A stretch of 64,000 nt of DNA from an uncultured Roseburia sp. Its GTDB lineage: Bacteria; Bacillota; Clostridia; Lachnospirales; Lachnospiraceae. The stretch is from assembly GCA_944380515.1 (NCBI GenBank), contig CALWHT010000029.1:1-64000 (forward strand), read 5' to 3'. The position numbers and the translations under genes are program-made. The notes under the pieces were generated by a model. The model was not told where the DNA came from, ran no database searches, and saw only the letters and a list, made by a program, of their open reading frames with translations. Positions 53,838 through 61,793 of the stretch are shown piece after piece. Numbering within the stretch: the first letter of the stretch is position 1; every line of letters starts with the position of its first letter.

Positions 53838-54848
53838 ATGAAAAGCGTATCACTGTCAGTTTCGGCAAACGGAATATTCGGGACGCAGCAGGAGAAGACC
53901 CAGGCTGCGGGAAAAGGGAAAAATGTATTTTTTGCGGGTGAGAGCAATCTGACTGAGGACCCGATTGAACAGAGACGCAAAACGGCGCAGAAGCGGGCGC
54001 TTCAGGTTGTGGGAGCTGTATGGGAAAATGAGCAGTCGGTAAACCGCGATATTCAGACCAGAAGAGAGCAGTACGCGCAGATGCAGGCGCGCCAAAAAGA
54101 GGCGCAGGAGCAGCTTGCGGACGTGCGCAAGGATGAGAAGGCTTTGCAGCAGTTATATGAAGTGCCGGTGGATTCCAGAGAACAGCAGGAGCTGGAATTG
54201 CTGAAAAAAGCGCAGGATTGGAAAAATCATGTCGGGGAGGCATTGACGCAGGAGGAAAAAGAGCGTCTGGCTGAAATTGATTTAAATAACCTGACGGAGT
54301 ATCAGCGGCGTGCGCTTGAGCTGAATGAACGTGCGGCGGTGTTTCAAAAAACAGCGCAGCAGGAGGAGAGGAAGATGCAGGAGGCGGTCAGCGCTGTGAA
54401 GCAGATCCTTCTGGAAAAACTGAAAACTCACCCCATGGTAGATGCCCAAAAAGCGGCGGAGGATATTCTGGAGGCCGCAAACGGGGAAATAATCGGGATG
54501 CTTGTACAGGATGCCGTCGATCAGGCAGATGATAAGCTTGAGGAGGAAAAGGAGGCCGCAAAGGAGGCTGCCGAGGAAAAGGAGCAGCGCGAGGAACGGC
54601 TCGACGAGCTGGCCGGGAAGCGGGCGATGGAAGAAGCGCTTATCGAGGGGACGAGGGAGGCAGCAGAGCGGGCGAAGGAAAAGCAAAGACAGGTTGAGAT
54701 GCCGGACATGGATTTTACCGATATGCTTACGATTACCGCAAAGCAGCAGCTATCCGAGGAGGCAAAGCAGAGCCTTGCGGAAATTAAAAGCAGCATGAAG
54801 CTGCTGGAGGCGGATTTGAAAGGAATCCGTGTCGATGACGAAATCTGA
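53838..54848 (+). CDS. Coiled-coil protein of unknown function
   Basis: A 336-residue, highly charged, almost wholly helical protein (Glu, Lys, Ala, Gln dominate) with no signal peptide, membrane segment or Cys. The N-terminal ~40 residues are Ser/Gly-rich (SVSLSVSANGIFG). A hydrophobic-helical patch near 205-225 (AANGEIIGMLVQDAVD) may be a small folded domain. I do not recognise it. It is convergent with the HcpR-like gene, with only two bases between the stop codons. Confidence 0.65.
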   Translation: MKSVSLSVSANGIFGTQQEKTQAAGKGKNVFFAGESNLTEDPIEQRRKTAQKRALQVVGAVWENEQSVNRDIQTRREQYAQMQARQKEAQEQLADVRKDEKALQQLYEVPVDSREQQELELLKKAQDWKNHVGEALTQEEKERLAEIDLNNLTEYQRRALELNERAAVFQKTAQQEERKMQEAVSAVKQILLEKLKTHPMVDAQKAAEDILEAANGEIIGMLVQDAVDQADDKLEEEKEAAKEAAEEKEQREERLDELAGKRAMEEALIEGTREAAERAKEKQRQVEMPDMDFTDMLTITAKQQLSEEAKQSLAEIKSSMKLLEADLKGIRVDDEI

Positions 54849-54885
54849 TTTTACCTGATTTCATACAGGGTAAAATGATTTTTTT
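54848..54885 (+). terminator. Terminator overlapping the 3' end of the regulator gene
   Basis: ATTTTACC (54848-54855) pairs with GGTAAAAT (54869-54876) and is followed by seven T's (54879-54885). It serves the plus-strand coiled-coil gene but lies inside the last codons of the minus-strand regulator. Confidence 0.6.
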
Positions 54886-55513
54886 CGGTCTTTAAAAGTC
54901 CTTCCCGCTGCATTTTGCCGAGTTCACCCGAGAGCGCGCTGCGCTCTACGTTCAGATAATCCGCGAGCTGCTGTCGGTTGAACGGGATTGTAAAATCCAG
55001 GCTTCCCTGTGCGGATGCCTGGAAGGATAAATATGACAGCAGCCTCCCACGGATGGATTTCGGTGTTGTGTGAAAAATCCGGCGGGAGAGGTTTAAATTT
55101 TTCTGTGCGGAGACCATAAAGAGCCGTTGTATGAACTTACTGTGGTGGGCGCATGAGTTTGGGCAGGTCTTAAGCAGCCGCTTTACATTTAAAAATAAGA
55201 CCTCCGTATCCCGGGTGGCGGTGACTGTCACCATCAGCGGCTCATCGCCCAGGCTGGCGTAGGTTTCTGCAAAGACAAATCCCGGCGGAATGCTGTCTAA
55301 TACGCTGTGATGGCCCCATAAATCATCATTTTCAATCTGCACACTGCCGGAGAGTACGATTCCCATGGAGGAGACCGTTTCACCGGCGTGATAAATCACT
55401 TCTGATTTGGCGTAGCGCTTCTTTGCCGCGCCGAGACAATCGAGCATCGTTTTGATTTCTTCCGGGGAATCCCCGGAAAACAGCATGGTTTTACTTAAAA
55501 ATTCATAATCCAT
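54851..55513 (-). CDS. Crp/Fnr-family regulator, HcpR-like
   Basis: A 220-residue regulator with an N-terminal cyclic-nucleotide-binding-like beta barrel (about 10-125), a dimer helix and a C-terminal winged helix with recognition helix RQQLADYLNVERSALSGEL. No Fe-S-binding Cys cluster is seen, so it is not Fnr-like. Divergence from the ferredoxin-hcp pair matches HcpR, the nitrosative-stress regulator of hcp genes in clostridia and sulfate reducers. ATG 55513 (MDYEF) is preferred over 55528 because GGAG lies nine bases before it. Confidence 0.82.
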   Translation of the reverse strand: MDYEFLSKTMLFSGDSPEEIKTMLDCLGAAKKRYAKSEVIYHAGETVSSMGIVLSGSVQIENDDLWGHHSVLDSIPPGFVFAETYASLGDEPLMVTVTATRDTEVLFLNVKRLLKTCPNSCAHHSKFIQRLFMVSAQKNLNLSRRIFHTTPKSIRGRLLSYLSFQASAQGSLDFTIPFNRQQLADYLNVERSALSGELGKMQREGLLKTEKNHFTLYEIR

Positions 55514-55529
55514 TCTTTTTTTCTCCATT

Positions 55530-55545
55530 TGTTGTTATAACAACA
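55530..55545. promoter_or_regulatory. Probable HcpR operator/activator site
   Basis: TGTTGTTATAACAACA is a perfect 16-bp palindrome between the divergent regulator and ferredoxin genes. Its centre is 41.5 bp upstream of the start predicted from the TATAGT -10 (55567-55572), the classic class II activator position for Crp/Fnr proteins. It also lies just upstream of the regulator's ribosome-binding site. Confidence 0.75.
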
Positions 55546-55566
55546 TACTTTTTGCAGCCAGTTTAG

Positions 55567-55572
55567 TATAGT
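55567..55572 (+). promoter_or_regulatory. -10 box of the ferredoxin-hcp promoter
   Basis: TATAGT with no recognisable -35 box (CATACT at 17 bp), as expected of an activator-dependent promoter. Confidence 0.6.
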
Positions 55573-55612
55573 GTACACGGAAAGTCAAGAAAACAACAGG
55601 AGGGAAAGAAAA

Positions 55613-56317
55613 ATGGTCCGTAGGATAATAGAGATTAACGAGGAAATCTGCAACGGCTGCGGTCTTTGCGCAAAAGCCTGCCATGAGGGGGCAATCGGAA
55701 TGGTAAACGGAAAGGCAAAGCTGCTGCGTGACGATTATTGCGACGGTTTGGGTGACTGTCTGCCGAACTGTCCCGTCGGCGCGATTTCCTTTGTCGAGCG
55801 TGAGGCGGCAGCCTACGATGAGGCGGCGGTGCTGGAAAATAAAAAGAAACAGCAGCAGGCGCATGCGGGAGGGTGTCCGGGCATGAAGGCAAGAGAGATT
55901 CCCGGACATAAGGTGCAGGTATCCGCTGCAGATGTATCCGCCGCGGAAACAGTTTCCGAGCTGCGTCAGTGGCCGGTGCAGATTCAGCTGGCTCCGGTGA
56001 AAGCTCCCTATTTTGAAGGTGCGAAGCTTTTGATAGCGGCCGACTGTACCGCATATGCATATGGAAATTTTCATCGGGATTTCATCCGCGGAAGGGTTGC
56101 GCTCATCGGCTGCCCGAAGCTGGACGATGTGGATTACAGTGAAAAGCTGACGGAAATTCTGCGGCAGAATGATGTGAAAAGCCTTACCATCGTGCGCATG
56201 GAGGTTCCGTGCTGCGGGGGAATCGAGCGTGCCGCGGTGAGTGCGCTGCAAAACAGCGGAAAATTTATTCCGTGGCAGGTTGTCACGGTTTCCGTGGACG
56301 GCAGGATTCTGGACTAG
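55613..56317 (+). CDS. Two-cluster 4Fe-4S ferredoxin-like protein (FrdX-like partner of Hcp)
   Basis: A 234-residue protein with two [4Fe-4S] motifs near the N-terminus (CNGCGLCAKAC at about 12-22 and CDGLGDCLPNCP at about 44-55) and a C-terminal domain with conserved Cys residues (DCTAYAYGNFH, VPCCGGIE). It probably supplies electrons to the hybrid cluster protein encoded 21 bp downstream. ATG 55613 with an AGGAGGG site is preferred over an in-frame upstream start at 55571, which would overlap the predicted transcription start. Confidence 0.88.
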   Translation: MVRRIIEINEEICNGCGLCAKACHEGAIGMVNGKAKLLRDDYCDGLGDCLPNCPVGAISFVEREAAAYDEAAVLENKKKQQQAHAGGCPGMKAREIPGHKVQVSAADVSAAETVSELRQWPVQIQLAPVKAPYFEGAKLLIAADCTAYAYGNFHRDFIRGRVALIGCPKLDDVDYSEKLTEILRQNDVKSLTIVRMEVPCCGGIERAAVSALQNSGKFIPWQVVTVSVDGRILD

Positions 56318-56338
56318 AGGAACAGGGAGGAAAAAAGA

Positions 56339-57934
56339 ATGGATCATCAGATGTTTTGTTTTCAGTGTGAGCAGACGGCCGGGTGCACCGGCTGTACGGG
56401 AGGCGCGGGTGTCTGTGGAAAGACGGCGGAAACCGCAGGGCTGCAGGATGAACTGACGGGAGCGCTCGTGGGACTTGCGCACGCCTGTGCGAATAACCCT
56501 AAAACGGAGCAGACCGACCGCCTGATTTTGGAGGGGCTCTTTACAACGGTTACAAACGTGAATTTTAATGATGAAACGCTGCGGGAGATGATTGCGCGCG
56601 TCAATGAGGAAAAAGACAGGATTGTGCCGGGCTGTGCTTCCTGTGTGTCCCGCTACGGCAATACCGACAATTATGACATGAAACGTATGTGGGAGGCGGA
56701 TGAGGACGTTCGTTCCTTAAAGTCGCTGCTTTTATTCGGCATCCGCGGAATGGCTGCCTATGCTTATCATGCGAGGGTGCTCGGTTATGAGAGCGCCGAG
56801 GTCAACGAATTTTTTTACCGCGCGTTGTTTGCGCTTTCCGAGGACTGGGGTATGGACGAATTGCTGCCGCTCGTCATGGAAACGGGAAAGGTAAATCTTT
56901 CCTGCATGGAGCTTTTGGATAAAGCCAACACGGAAACGTTCGGGACACCGGAGCCGACCGAGGTTTCTCTGACGGTAGAGAAGGGACCGTTTATCGTAAT
57001 TACCGGGCATGACCTTTACGATTTAAAGCTGTTGCTGGAGCAGACGAAGGATAAGGGGATCAATATTTACACGCACGGAGAGATGCTTCCGGCGCACGCC
57101 TATCCGGAACTGAAAAAATATCCGCATTTAAAGGGCAATTTCGGAACGGCATGGCAGAATCAGCAGAAAGAATTTGCAGAGCTTCCGGCTCCCGTGCTTT
57201 TTACCACGAACTGCCTGATGCCGGTGAAGGAAAGCTATGCAGATCGGGTATTTACCACGGAGGTTGTTTCCTATCCGGGTATGGTGCATATCGGGGAGGA
57301 TAAGGATTTTACCCCGGTGATAGCAAAGGCACTGGAGCTTGGCGGATTTGACGAGGCGAAGACATTTACGGGAATTAACGGCGGTACGAAAGTGATGACC
57401 GGGTTCGGTCACGGAGCCGTGCTCGGCGTGGCCGACCAAGTGGCAGAGGCGGTAAAGTCCGGGGCAATCCGTCATTTCTTCCTGGTGGGCGGCTGTGACG
57501 GAGCCCGCATGGGACGTAATTATTATACCGAATTTGTAAAGAAGGCACCAAAGGATACGGTGATTCTGACACTGGCATGCGGCAAATATCGTTTTCATGA
57601 CCTGGATCTTGGAACAATCGGTGGACTTCCGCGCCTGATGGATATGGGACAGTGCAACGATGCTTACAGTGCAATCAAGGTTGCCGCAGCGCTTGCGGAA
57701 GCCTTCGGCTGCGGTGTCAATGAGCTGCCGCTCTCAATGGTGCTTTCCTGGTACGAGCAGAAGGCCGTATGCATACTTTTGACGCTGCTTCATCTGGGAA
57801 TCCGCGATATCCGCCTGGGCCCGACGCTCCCGGCGTTCCTTTCTCCGAATGTGCTCCATTATCTGGTGGAGAACTATCATATTACCCCAATCAGCACGCC
57901 TGAGGAGGATTTAAAGGCGATACTCGGAGCGTAG
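56339..57934 (+). CDS. hcp: Hybrid cluster protein (hydroxylamine reductase)
   Basis: A 531-residue Fe-S-oxo protein that reduces nitric oxide to nitrous oxide or hydroxylamine to ammonia during nitrosative stress. The N-terminal cluster ligands are in CFQCEQTAGCTGC and VCGK; hybrid-cluster ligands occur in NCLMPV, GGCDGAR and LACGKYRF. Length matches the compact clostridial class. Downstream of its ferredoxin and divergent from the HcpR-like regulator. Confidence 0.95.
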   Translation: MDHQMFCFQCEQTAGCTGCTGGAGVCGKTAETAGLQDELTGALVGLAHACANNPKTEQTDRLILEGLFTTVTNVNFNDETLREMIARVNEEKDRIVPGCASCVSRYGNTDNYDMKRMWEADEDVRSLKSLLLFGIRGMAAYAYHARVLGYESAEVNEFFYRALFALSEDWGMDELLPLVMETGKVNLSCMELLDKANTETFGTPEPTEVSLTVEKGPFIVITGHDLYDLKLLLEQTKDKGINIYTHGEMLPAHAYPELKKYPHLKGNFGTAWQNQQKEFAELPAPVLFTTNCLMPVKESYADRVFTTEVVSYPGMVHIGEDKDFTPVIAKALELGGFDEAKTFTGINGGTKVMTGFGHGAVLGVADQVAEAVKSGAIRHFFLVGGCDGARMGRNYYTEFVKKAPKDTVILTLACGKYRFHDLDLGTIGGLPRLMDMGQCNDAYSAIKVAAALAEAFGCGVNELPLSMVLSWYEQKAVCILLTLLHLGIRDIRLGPTLPAFLSPNVLHYLVENYHITPISTPEEDLKAILGA

Positions 57935-57955
57935 AAGATGAATGATGTGATAAAG

Positions 57956-57988
57956 TTTTTCGGCCCGCCAGACAGGCGGGCCGAAAAA
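57956..57988. terminator. Perfect bidirectional terminator
   Basis: TTTTTCGGCCCGCC (57956-57969) and GGCGGGCCGAAAAA (57975-57988) form a perfect 14-bp stem with a 5-nt loop, stopping transcription of hcp and of the convergent DUF134 gene. Confidence 0.92.
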
Positions 57989-57994
57989 TGTTTC

Positions 57995-58747
57995 CTACTG
58001 CGGCTGTCCGCAGCTGTGATTGCCGCAGGAATGACCTTCTTTGTGGCTGCCGCAGGAATGTTCCTCCCCGTGGTGGTTACACATGGTATCGGGATTGTAG
58101 ACAAGATTGCCTGCGACAAAAGACGCTGCGTTCTCGTCGGCATTTCCCATGGCGCCGGGATAGACCTCAATGCCGGCCTCAGCGAGAGCGTTTCTGGCGC
58201 CGCCGCCAATCCCGCCGCAGATGAGCTTTGTGACTCCGAGGTCGGAAAGAAAACCCGCAAGAGCCCCGTGGCCGGCGCCGTTTGCGGAGACGACCTCGCT
58301 GTTTACAATCTGCCCGTCTTCGACGTCATACACTTTAAACGTCTCGGTATGTCCGAAATGCTGAAAAATTTCTCCGTTCTCATAAGTTACTGCAAGCTTC
58401 ATTGCTGCCTCCTTTTCTGCGCACATGTCAGGCGCGTGATTGTTCATGCAAACCGAGCCGCATACTGCGACCTCTCCGCCCTCGATGACCAGTGAGGTAC
58501 CCTCGATGAGAAAGCGCGAAAGCTTTTTGCGCGCATCCCGGTAGATTGCCTGTACGCAGGCGCGGGAAACACCCATTTGATTTGCGCAGTCCTGCTGTGT
58601 CATTCCCATATAGTCAATCAGGCGGATCGCCTCATATTCTTCTAATTGCAGGCGAACCGTATTTCCGGCGGTAAGGTCGTGCGACGGCGCGAACCGGTAG
58701 AAATGGGGGAGCCTGCAGATTCGTTTGACACGGTCTGGTCTTGCCAT
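57995..58747 (-). CDS. DUF134 regulator fused to a NifX/NifB-type Fe-Mo-cofactor-binding domain
   Basis: A 250-residue fusion. The N-terminal DUF134 region (MARPDRVKRICRLP then a helix-turn-helix TQQDCANQMGVSRACVQAIYRDARKKL, about 50-76) is a likely DNA-binding domain. The middle (about 110-220) is a NifX/dinitrogenase cofactor-binding fold (FQHFGHTETFKVYDV, GGIGGGARNAL). The last ~28 residues are His/Cys-rich, suggesting metal binding. No nitrogenase genes are nearby, so it probably senses or handles an Fe-S or metal cofactor. ATG 58747 matches the DUF134 start; TTG 58765 is also open. A palindrome covers its promoter. Confidence 0.85.
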   Translation of the reverse strand: MARPDRVKRICRLPHFYRFAPSHDLTAGNTVRLQLEEYEAIRLIDYMGMTQQDCANQMGVSRACVQAIYRDARKKLSRFLIEGTSLVIEGGEVAVCGSVCMNNHAPDMCAEKEAAMKLAVTYENGEIFQHFGHTETFKVYDVEDGQIVNSEVVSANGAGHGALAGFLSDLGVTKLICGGIGGGARNALAEAGIEVYPGAMGNADENAASFVAGNLVYNPDTMCNHHGEEHSCGSHKEGHSCGNHSCGQPQ

Positions 58748-58782
58748 ACGGTTCTTTTGCTCCAATCATTTGTATTTCCTGT

Positions 58783-58811
58783 AGCATACACCAATTATTG
58801 GCATATGTCAA
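58783..58811 (-). promoter_or_regulatory. Promoter of the DUF134-NifX gene
   Basis: On the minus strand TTGACA (58811-58806) and TATGCT (58788-58783) with a 17-bp spacer, 36 bp upstream of the ATG. Confidence 0.75.
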
Positions 58812-58816
58812 TAATT
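58793..58816. promoter_or_regulatory. 24-bp palindrome over the DUF134-NifX promoter
   Basis: AATTATTG, a spacer base, CATATG, a spacer base and CAATAATT form a 24-bp palindrome broken by one mismatched pair. It overlaps the -35 box and spacer, so a bound protein, perhaps the DUF134 protein itself, would block transcription. Confidence 0.6.
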
Positions 58817-58906
58817 TACAGAGGATTTCGGTTGAATTCATGGAAAAGCTGCATTATAATAGTTGGGCAATGCTGTTGAAGGCAGGCGTTTTTACAGGAG
58901 AAAACA

Positions 58907-60103
58907 ATGAAAATAGATTTGAACGGAATGCTTTACGCACTCTCCTATGCACTGGACTGTGTGGAAGGAGAGCTGACCGGGATAAAGCCTGGACACGGAA
59001 AATGGGTTGCGTATTTTTGCGTGCGCATGGGGAAAGAATACGGTATGACGCAGGAGCAGCTTTTTGATCTGGCTGCCTGCGCCGTGCTGCATGACAACGC
59101 GCTGACACAGTATCTTTCCGAGGAGCGCGGTGAGGCGGTTTCGAACGGAAGAACCGCGGGGAAGCACTGTATTTTTGGCGAGGAAAATATGAAGGATTTT
59201 CCGTTTTACACGGATGTGCGGGGGGTGATTCTCTACCATCATGAGAATGCGGACGGAAGCGGCTTTTTTAAGAAAAAATCGGAGGAAACGCCGCTTATGG
59301 CGCAGATGATTCATCTGGCGGACCTGTTGGACGTTTCGTGCAGGATTCATGAGGTGTCGGCGGAGCGCTGGCAGAGTGCGGAGCGGTTTCTTGCGTCGGG
59401 CAGGGACAGGTTGTTTGACGGCAGTCTTGTAGAGCTTTTTTTCCGGTCGGTGCAAAAAGAACAGTATCTTGCGCTGGCTGGCAGACAAATCGACGGGCTG
59501 CTTTCCGGGGAACTTCCGGGAAAGCCGAAAGAATATCCGTTTTACCAGGTGCAAAGCATGTTAAAGGTGTTCGGAAAAATTGTCGATTACAAATCACGGT
59601 TTACGCGGAATCATTCCGAGCAGATTGCAGAAAAGCTGATGCGGGTGGCTGAGGCGTACGGTTACGGGCAGGAGACAAAGGAACGTCTTTATGTGGCGGG
59701 GATGCTGCACGATATCGGGAAGATGGCAATTCATAACGATGTGCTCGAAAAGCCGGATCGGCTGACGGAAGACGAATTTGTGTATATGCAGAATCATGCA
59801 TGGTATACTTATGTTATATTATCCCAAATCAGCGGTTTTGAGGACATCACAAGATGGGCGTCGCGTCACCATGAGAAATTAAACGGAAAAGGCTATCCGT
59901 TTGGCTTAAAGGCAGGGCAGCTTGACGAAAAGGAGCGTCTGCTGGCCTGTATTGATATTTATCAGGCGCTGGGGGAGGAACGGCCCTATAAGCCGGGGCT
60001 GCCGCATGAGAAGTGTATTGCAATCATGCGGGATATGGCGCGAAACGGGTTTATTGATGGAAAAATTACCGATGATTTGGAGCGTATTTTCGCACCGATG
60101 TAG
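58907..60103 (+). CDS. Tandem HD-domain protein with C-terminal HD-GYP
   Basis: A 398-residue protein with two related HD units. The C-terminal unit (about 235-395) has the HD pair His268-Asp269 and the full HHEKLNGKGYP motif (His321-His322), so it should be a phosphodiesterase able to hydrolyse cyclic di-GMP. The N-terminal unit (about 20-180) keeps His62-Asp63 but has HHENADGSGFF (His111) in place of GYP and is probably degenerate. It could oppose the diguanylate cyclase at 33876. ATG with AGGAG seven bases upstream. Confidence 0.85.
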   Translation: MKIDLNGMLYALSYALDCVEGELTGIKPGHGKWVAYFCVRMGKEYGMTQEQLFDLAACAVLHDNALTQYLSEERGEAVSNGRTAGKHCIFGEENMKDFPFYTDVRGVILYHHENADGSGFFKKKSEETPLMAQMIHLADLLDVSCRIHEVSAERWQSAERFLASGRDRLFDGSLVELFFRSVQKEQYLALAGRQIDGLLSGELPGKPKEYPFYQVQSMLKVFGKIVDYKSRFTRNHSEQIAEKLMRVAEAYGYGQETKERLYVAGMLHDIGKMAIHNDVLEKPDRLTEDEFVYMQNHAWYTYVILSQISGFEDITRWASRHHEKLNGKGYPFGLKAGQLDEKERLLACIDIYQALGEERPYKPGLPHEKCIAIMRDMARNGFIDGKITDDLERIFAPM

Positions 60104-60106
60104 GAA

Positions 60107-60136
60107 TTGACACGGGCGATGGGGTTCTGATAGAAT
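60107..60136 (+). promoter_or_regulatory. Promoter of the GtrII-like gene
   Basis: TTGACA (60107-60112) and TAGAAT (60131-60136) with an 18-bp spacer, just after the HD-GYP stop codon. Confidence 0.75.
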
Positions 60137-60170
60137 AAGTTAGAAAAATGTTCCAAAAAGGAGAATGGTT

Positions 60171-61793
60171 ATGAAATCGCTCAGTTTAAAGTCACCTGAC
60201 ACATATATCATAAATTGGTACAGGAAGCTTAGTTCACCGGTAAAGACAGCGTTTTATTCCGCTGTGATTTTAGGGCTGTTTGCGCATTTGTACCAGTTTA
60301 CGAATAAGCTTTACAATTATGACGAGCTGGCGAATACGCCGGGCGGTATCGGGCTGAGTACGGAGCAGGGCAGATGGCTGTTAAACTGGATGGGACGCTT
60401 TATGCGCTCTGTTTTCGGAGGGTCGTATTCGCTGCCGTTCTTTAACGGTATATTTGCCCTTCTGTTTCTGGCATTGTCGGCTGCGCTTGTGGTTTCCACG
60501 CTGAAAATCAAAAATCAGCTTACGGCTGTGCTGGTTGGCGGATTGCTGGTTGTCTTCCCGGCGGTTGTGTCGATGTACTTTTTTATGTTTCTGGCGCTTT
60601 ATTATGCCGTCGGCATCTTTTTTTCCGTGCTGGCAGCCTGGTTGATTGCCCGTCCGTGCCGTACCATTAAGGGGGCCGTTTTCTCCAATGCGGCCGGAGT
60701 GGTTTTGATTGCCTGCTCGCTTGGCACCTATCAGGCTTATTTTCCCAATACGGTTTGTATTCTCCTGATGGTTGCGATTCTGAAGGCTGCGTTTGGAGGC
60801 GTGACGGATAAAAAGCAGTGGAAGTCATTTTTCCTTATGGTGCTGCGTTTCCTGGGAATGATGGCTGCGGGCCTTATTTTGTACTTTATTATAAATCGGG
60901 TGGTGCTGCATGTTACGGGGATTTCCCTGATCAGCTATCAGGGCGGTGACACCATGGGAAAGATTACGCCCGAACAGCTTGTGGAGTCCATAAAGCGGTG
61001 CTATGTTTCGGCCTTTCAGCTGAATTTTACGGATGTGATGGGGCTTAATTACAGCCGTACGGTGCAGAGGATTATTAAGGCGGTATATCTGCTGTTTGGA
61101 GCGGGCATCGGCGCTTATCTCTTCTTAAAACCGCGGGAATACGTGAATAAAATCATTGTGGTATGCGGTTTTGCGGTATTTCCGATTGCGATGTTTCTGA
61201 TTTACGTCATGGCTCCTACGTCCTACTGCTATACCCTCATGGCGTATCCCGTCGTATTTCTTTTTGTGTTCTTTATGGTGTGGTCGGAGGAGGTCTATCG
61301 GCATATCCGGCAGGCCGAGCTTGTGGGACTGGTTGTCTCCTGGATTTCGGCGTTGTCTATGGCGGCACTGGTGGTGATTTATATTTGGTACGCAAACGGG
61401 AATTATATGGCGCTGGAGTACACCAAGTACCATGATTTTGCATATTACCAGACCATGATCACGCAGATTAAGAGTGTGGATGGTTATAACGACGACATGC
61501 CTGTGATTATTGTCGGCGAGGGTGTTTCGGACAATACGAATTCCATGGGAAGCCTGATTGGAGATACCTTTATCGTGGGCGGAAAGACGGATGCGAATGT
61601 GGCGTATAATTCCGTACTTTACATTCTTTCGGATTATCTTGGCTTTTCTCCGTATTACGGTACCTATGAGGAAATCAGAAGCTGGATGGAGCGGGATGAG
61701 GTCAAAGAAATGCCTTCTTATCCGGATGAGGGCTCTATTCAGGTCATCGACGGTACGATTATTGTCAAGTTATCGGATTATTCACTGGAATGA
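60171..61793 (+). CDS. Polytopic membrane glucosyltransferase-like protein (GtrII family)
   Basis: A 540-residue protein with about eleven membrane helices and a short C-terminal extracellular domain (about 435-540). The acidic motif YNYDELANTP (about 46-55) in the first external loop resembles the catalytic Asp region of GtrII-type, polyprenyl-phosphate-glucose-dependent glucosyltransferases. It would decorate a surface glycan outside the membrane. ATG 60171 is favoured over 60165 by spacing from AAAAGGAG. It overlaps the next gene by four bases, so both likely act together. Confidence 0.75.
   Translation: MKSLSLKSPDTYIINWYRKLSSPVKTAFYSAVILGLFAHLYQFTNKLYNYDELANTPGGIGLSTEQGRWLLNWMGRFMRSVFGGSYSLPFFNGIFALLFLALSAALVVSTLKIKNQLTAVLVGGLLVVFPAVVSMYFFMFLALYYAVGIFFSVLAAWLIARPCRTIKGAVFSNAAGVVLIACSLGTYQAYFPNTVCILLMVAILKAAFGGVTDKKQWKSFFLMVLRFLGMMAAGLILYFIINRVVLHVTGISLISYQGGDTMGKITPEQLVESIKRCYVSAFQLNFTDVMGLNYSRTVQRIIKAVYLLFGAGIGAYLFLKPREYVNKIIVVCGFAVFPIAMFLIYVMAPTSYCYTLMAYPVVFLFVFFMVWSEEVYRHIRQAELVGLVVSWISALSMAALVVIYIWYANGNYMALEYTKYHDFAYYQTMITQIKSVDGYNDDMPVIIVGEGVSDNTNSMGSLIGDTFIVGGKTDANVAYNSVLYILSDYLGFSPYYGTYEEIRSWMERDEVKEMPSYPDEGSIQVIDGTIIVKLSDYSLE

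Noticed and set aside
57995-58747. Nitrogen-fixation locus suggested by the NifX-like domain
   Set aside because: No nitrogenase structural or assembly genes are nearby; such domains also occur in non-fixing clostridia.
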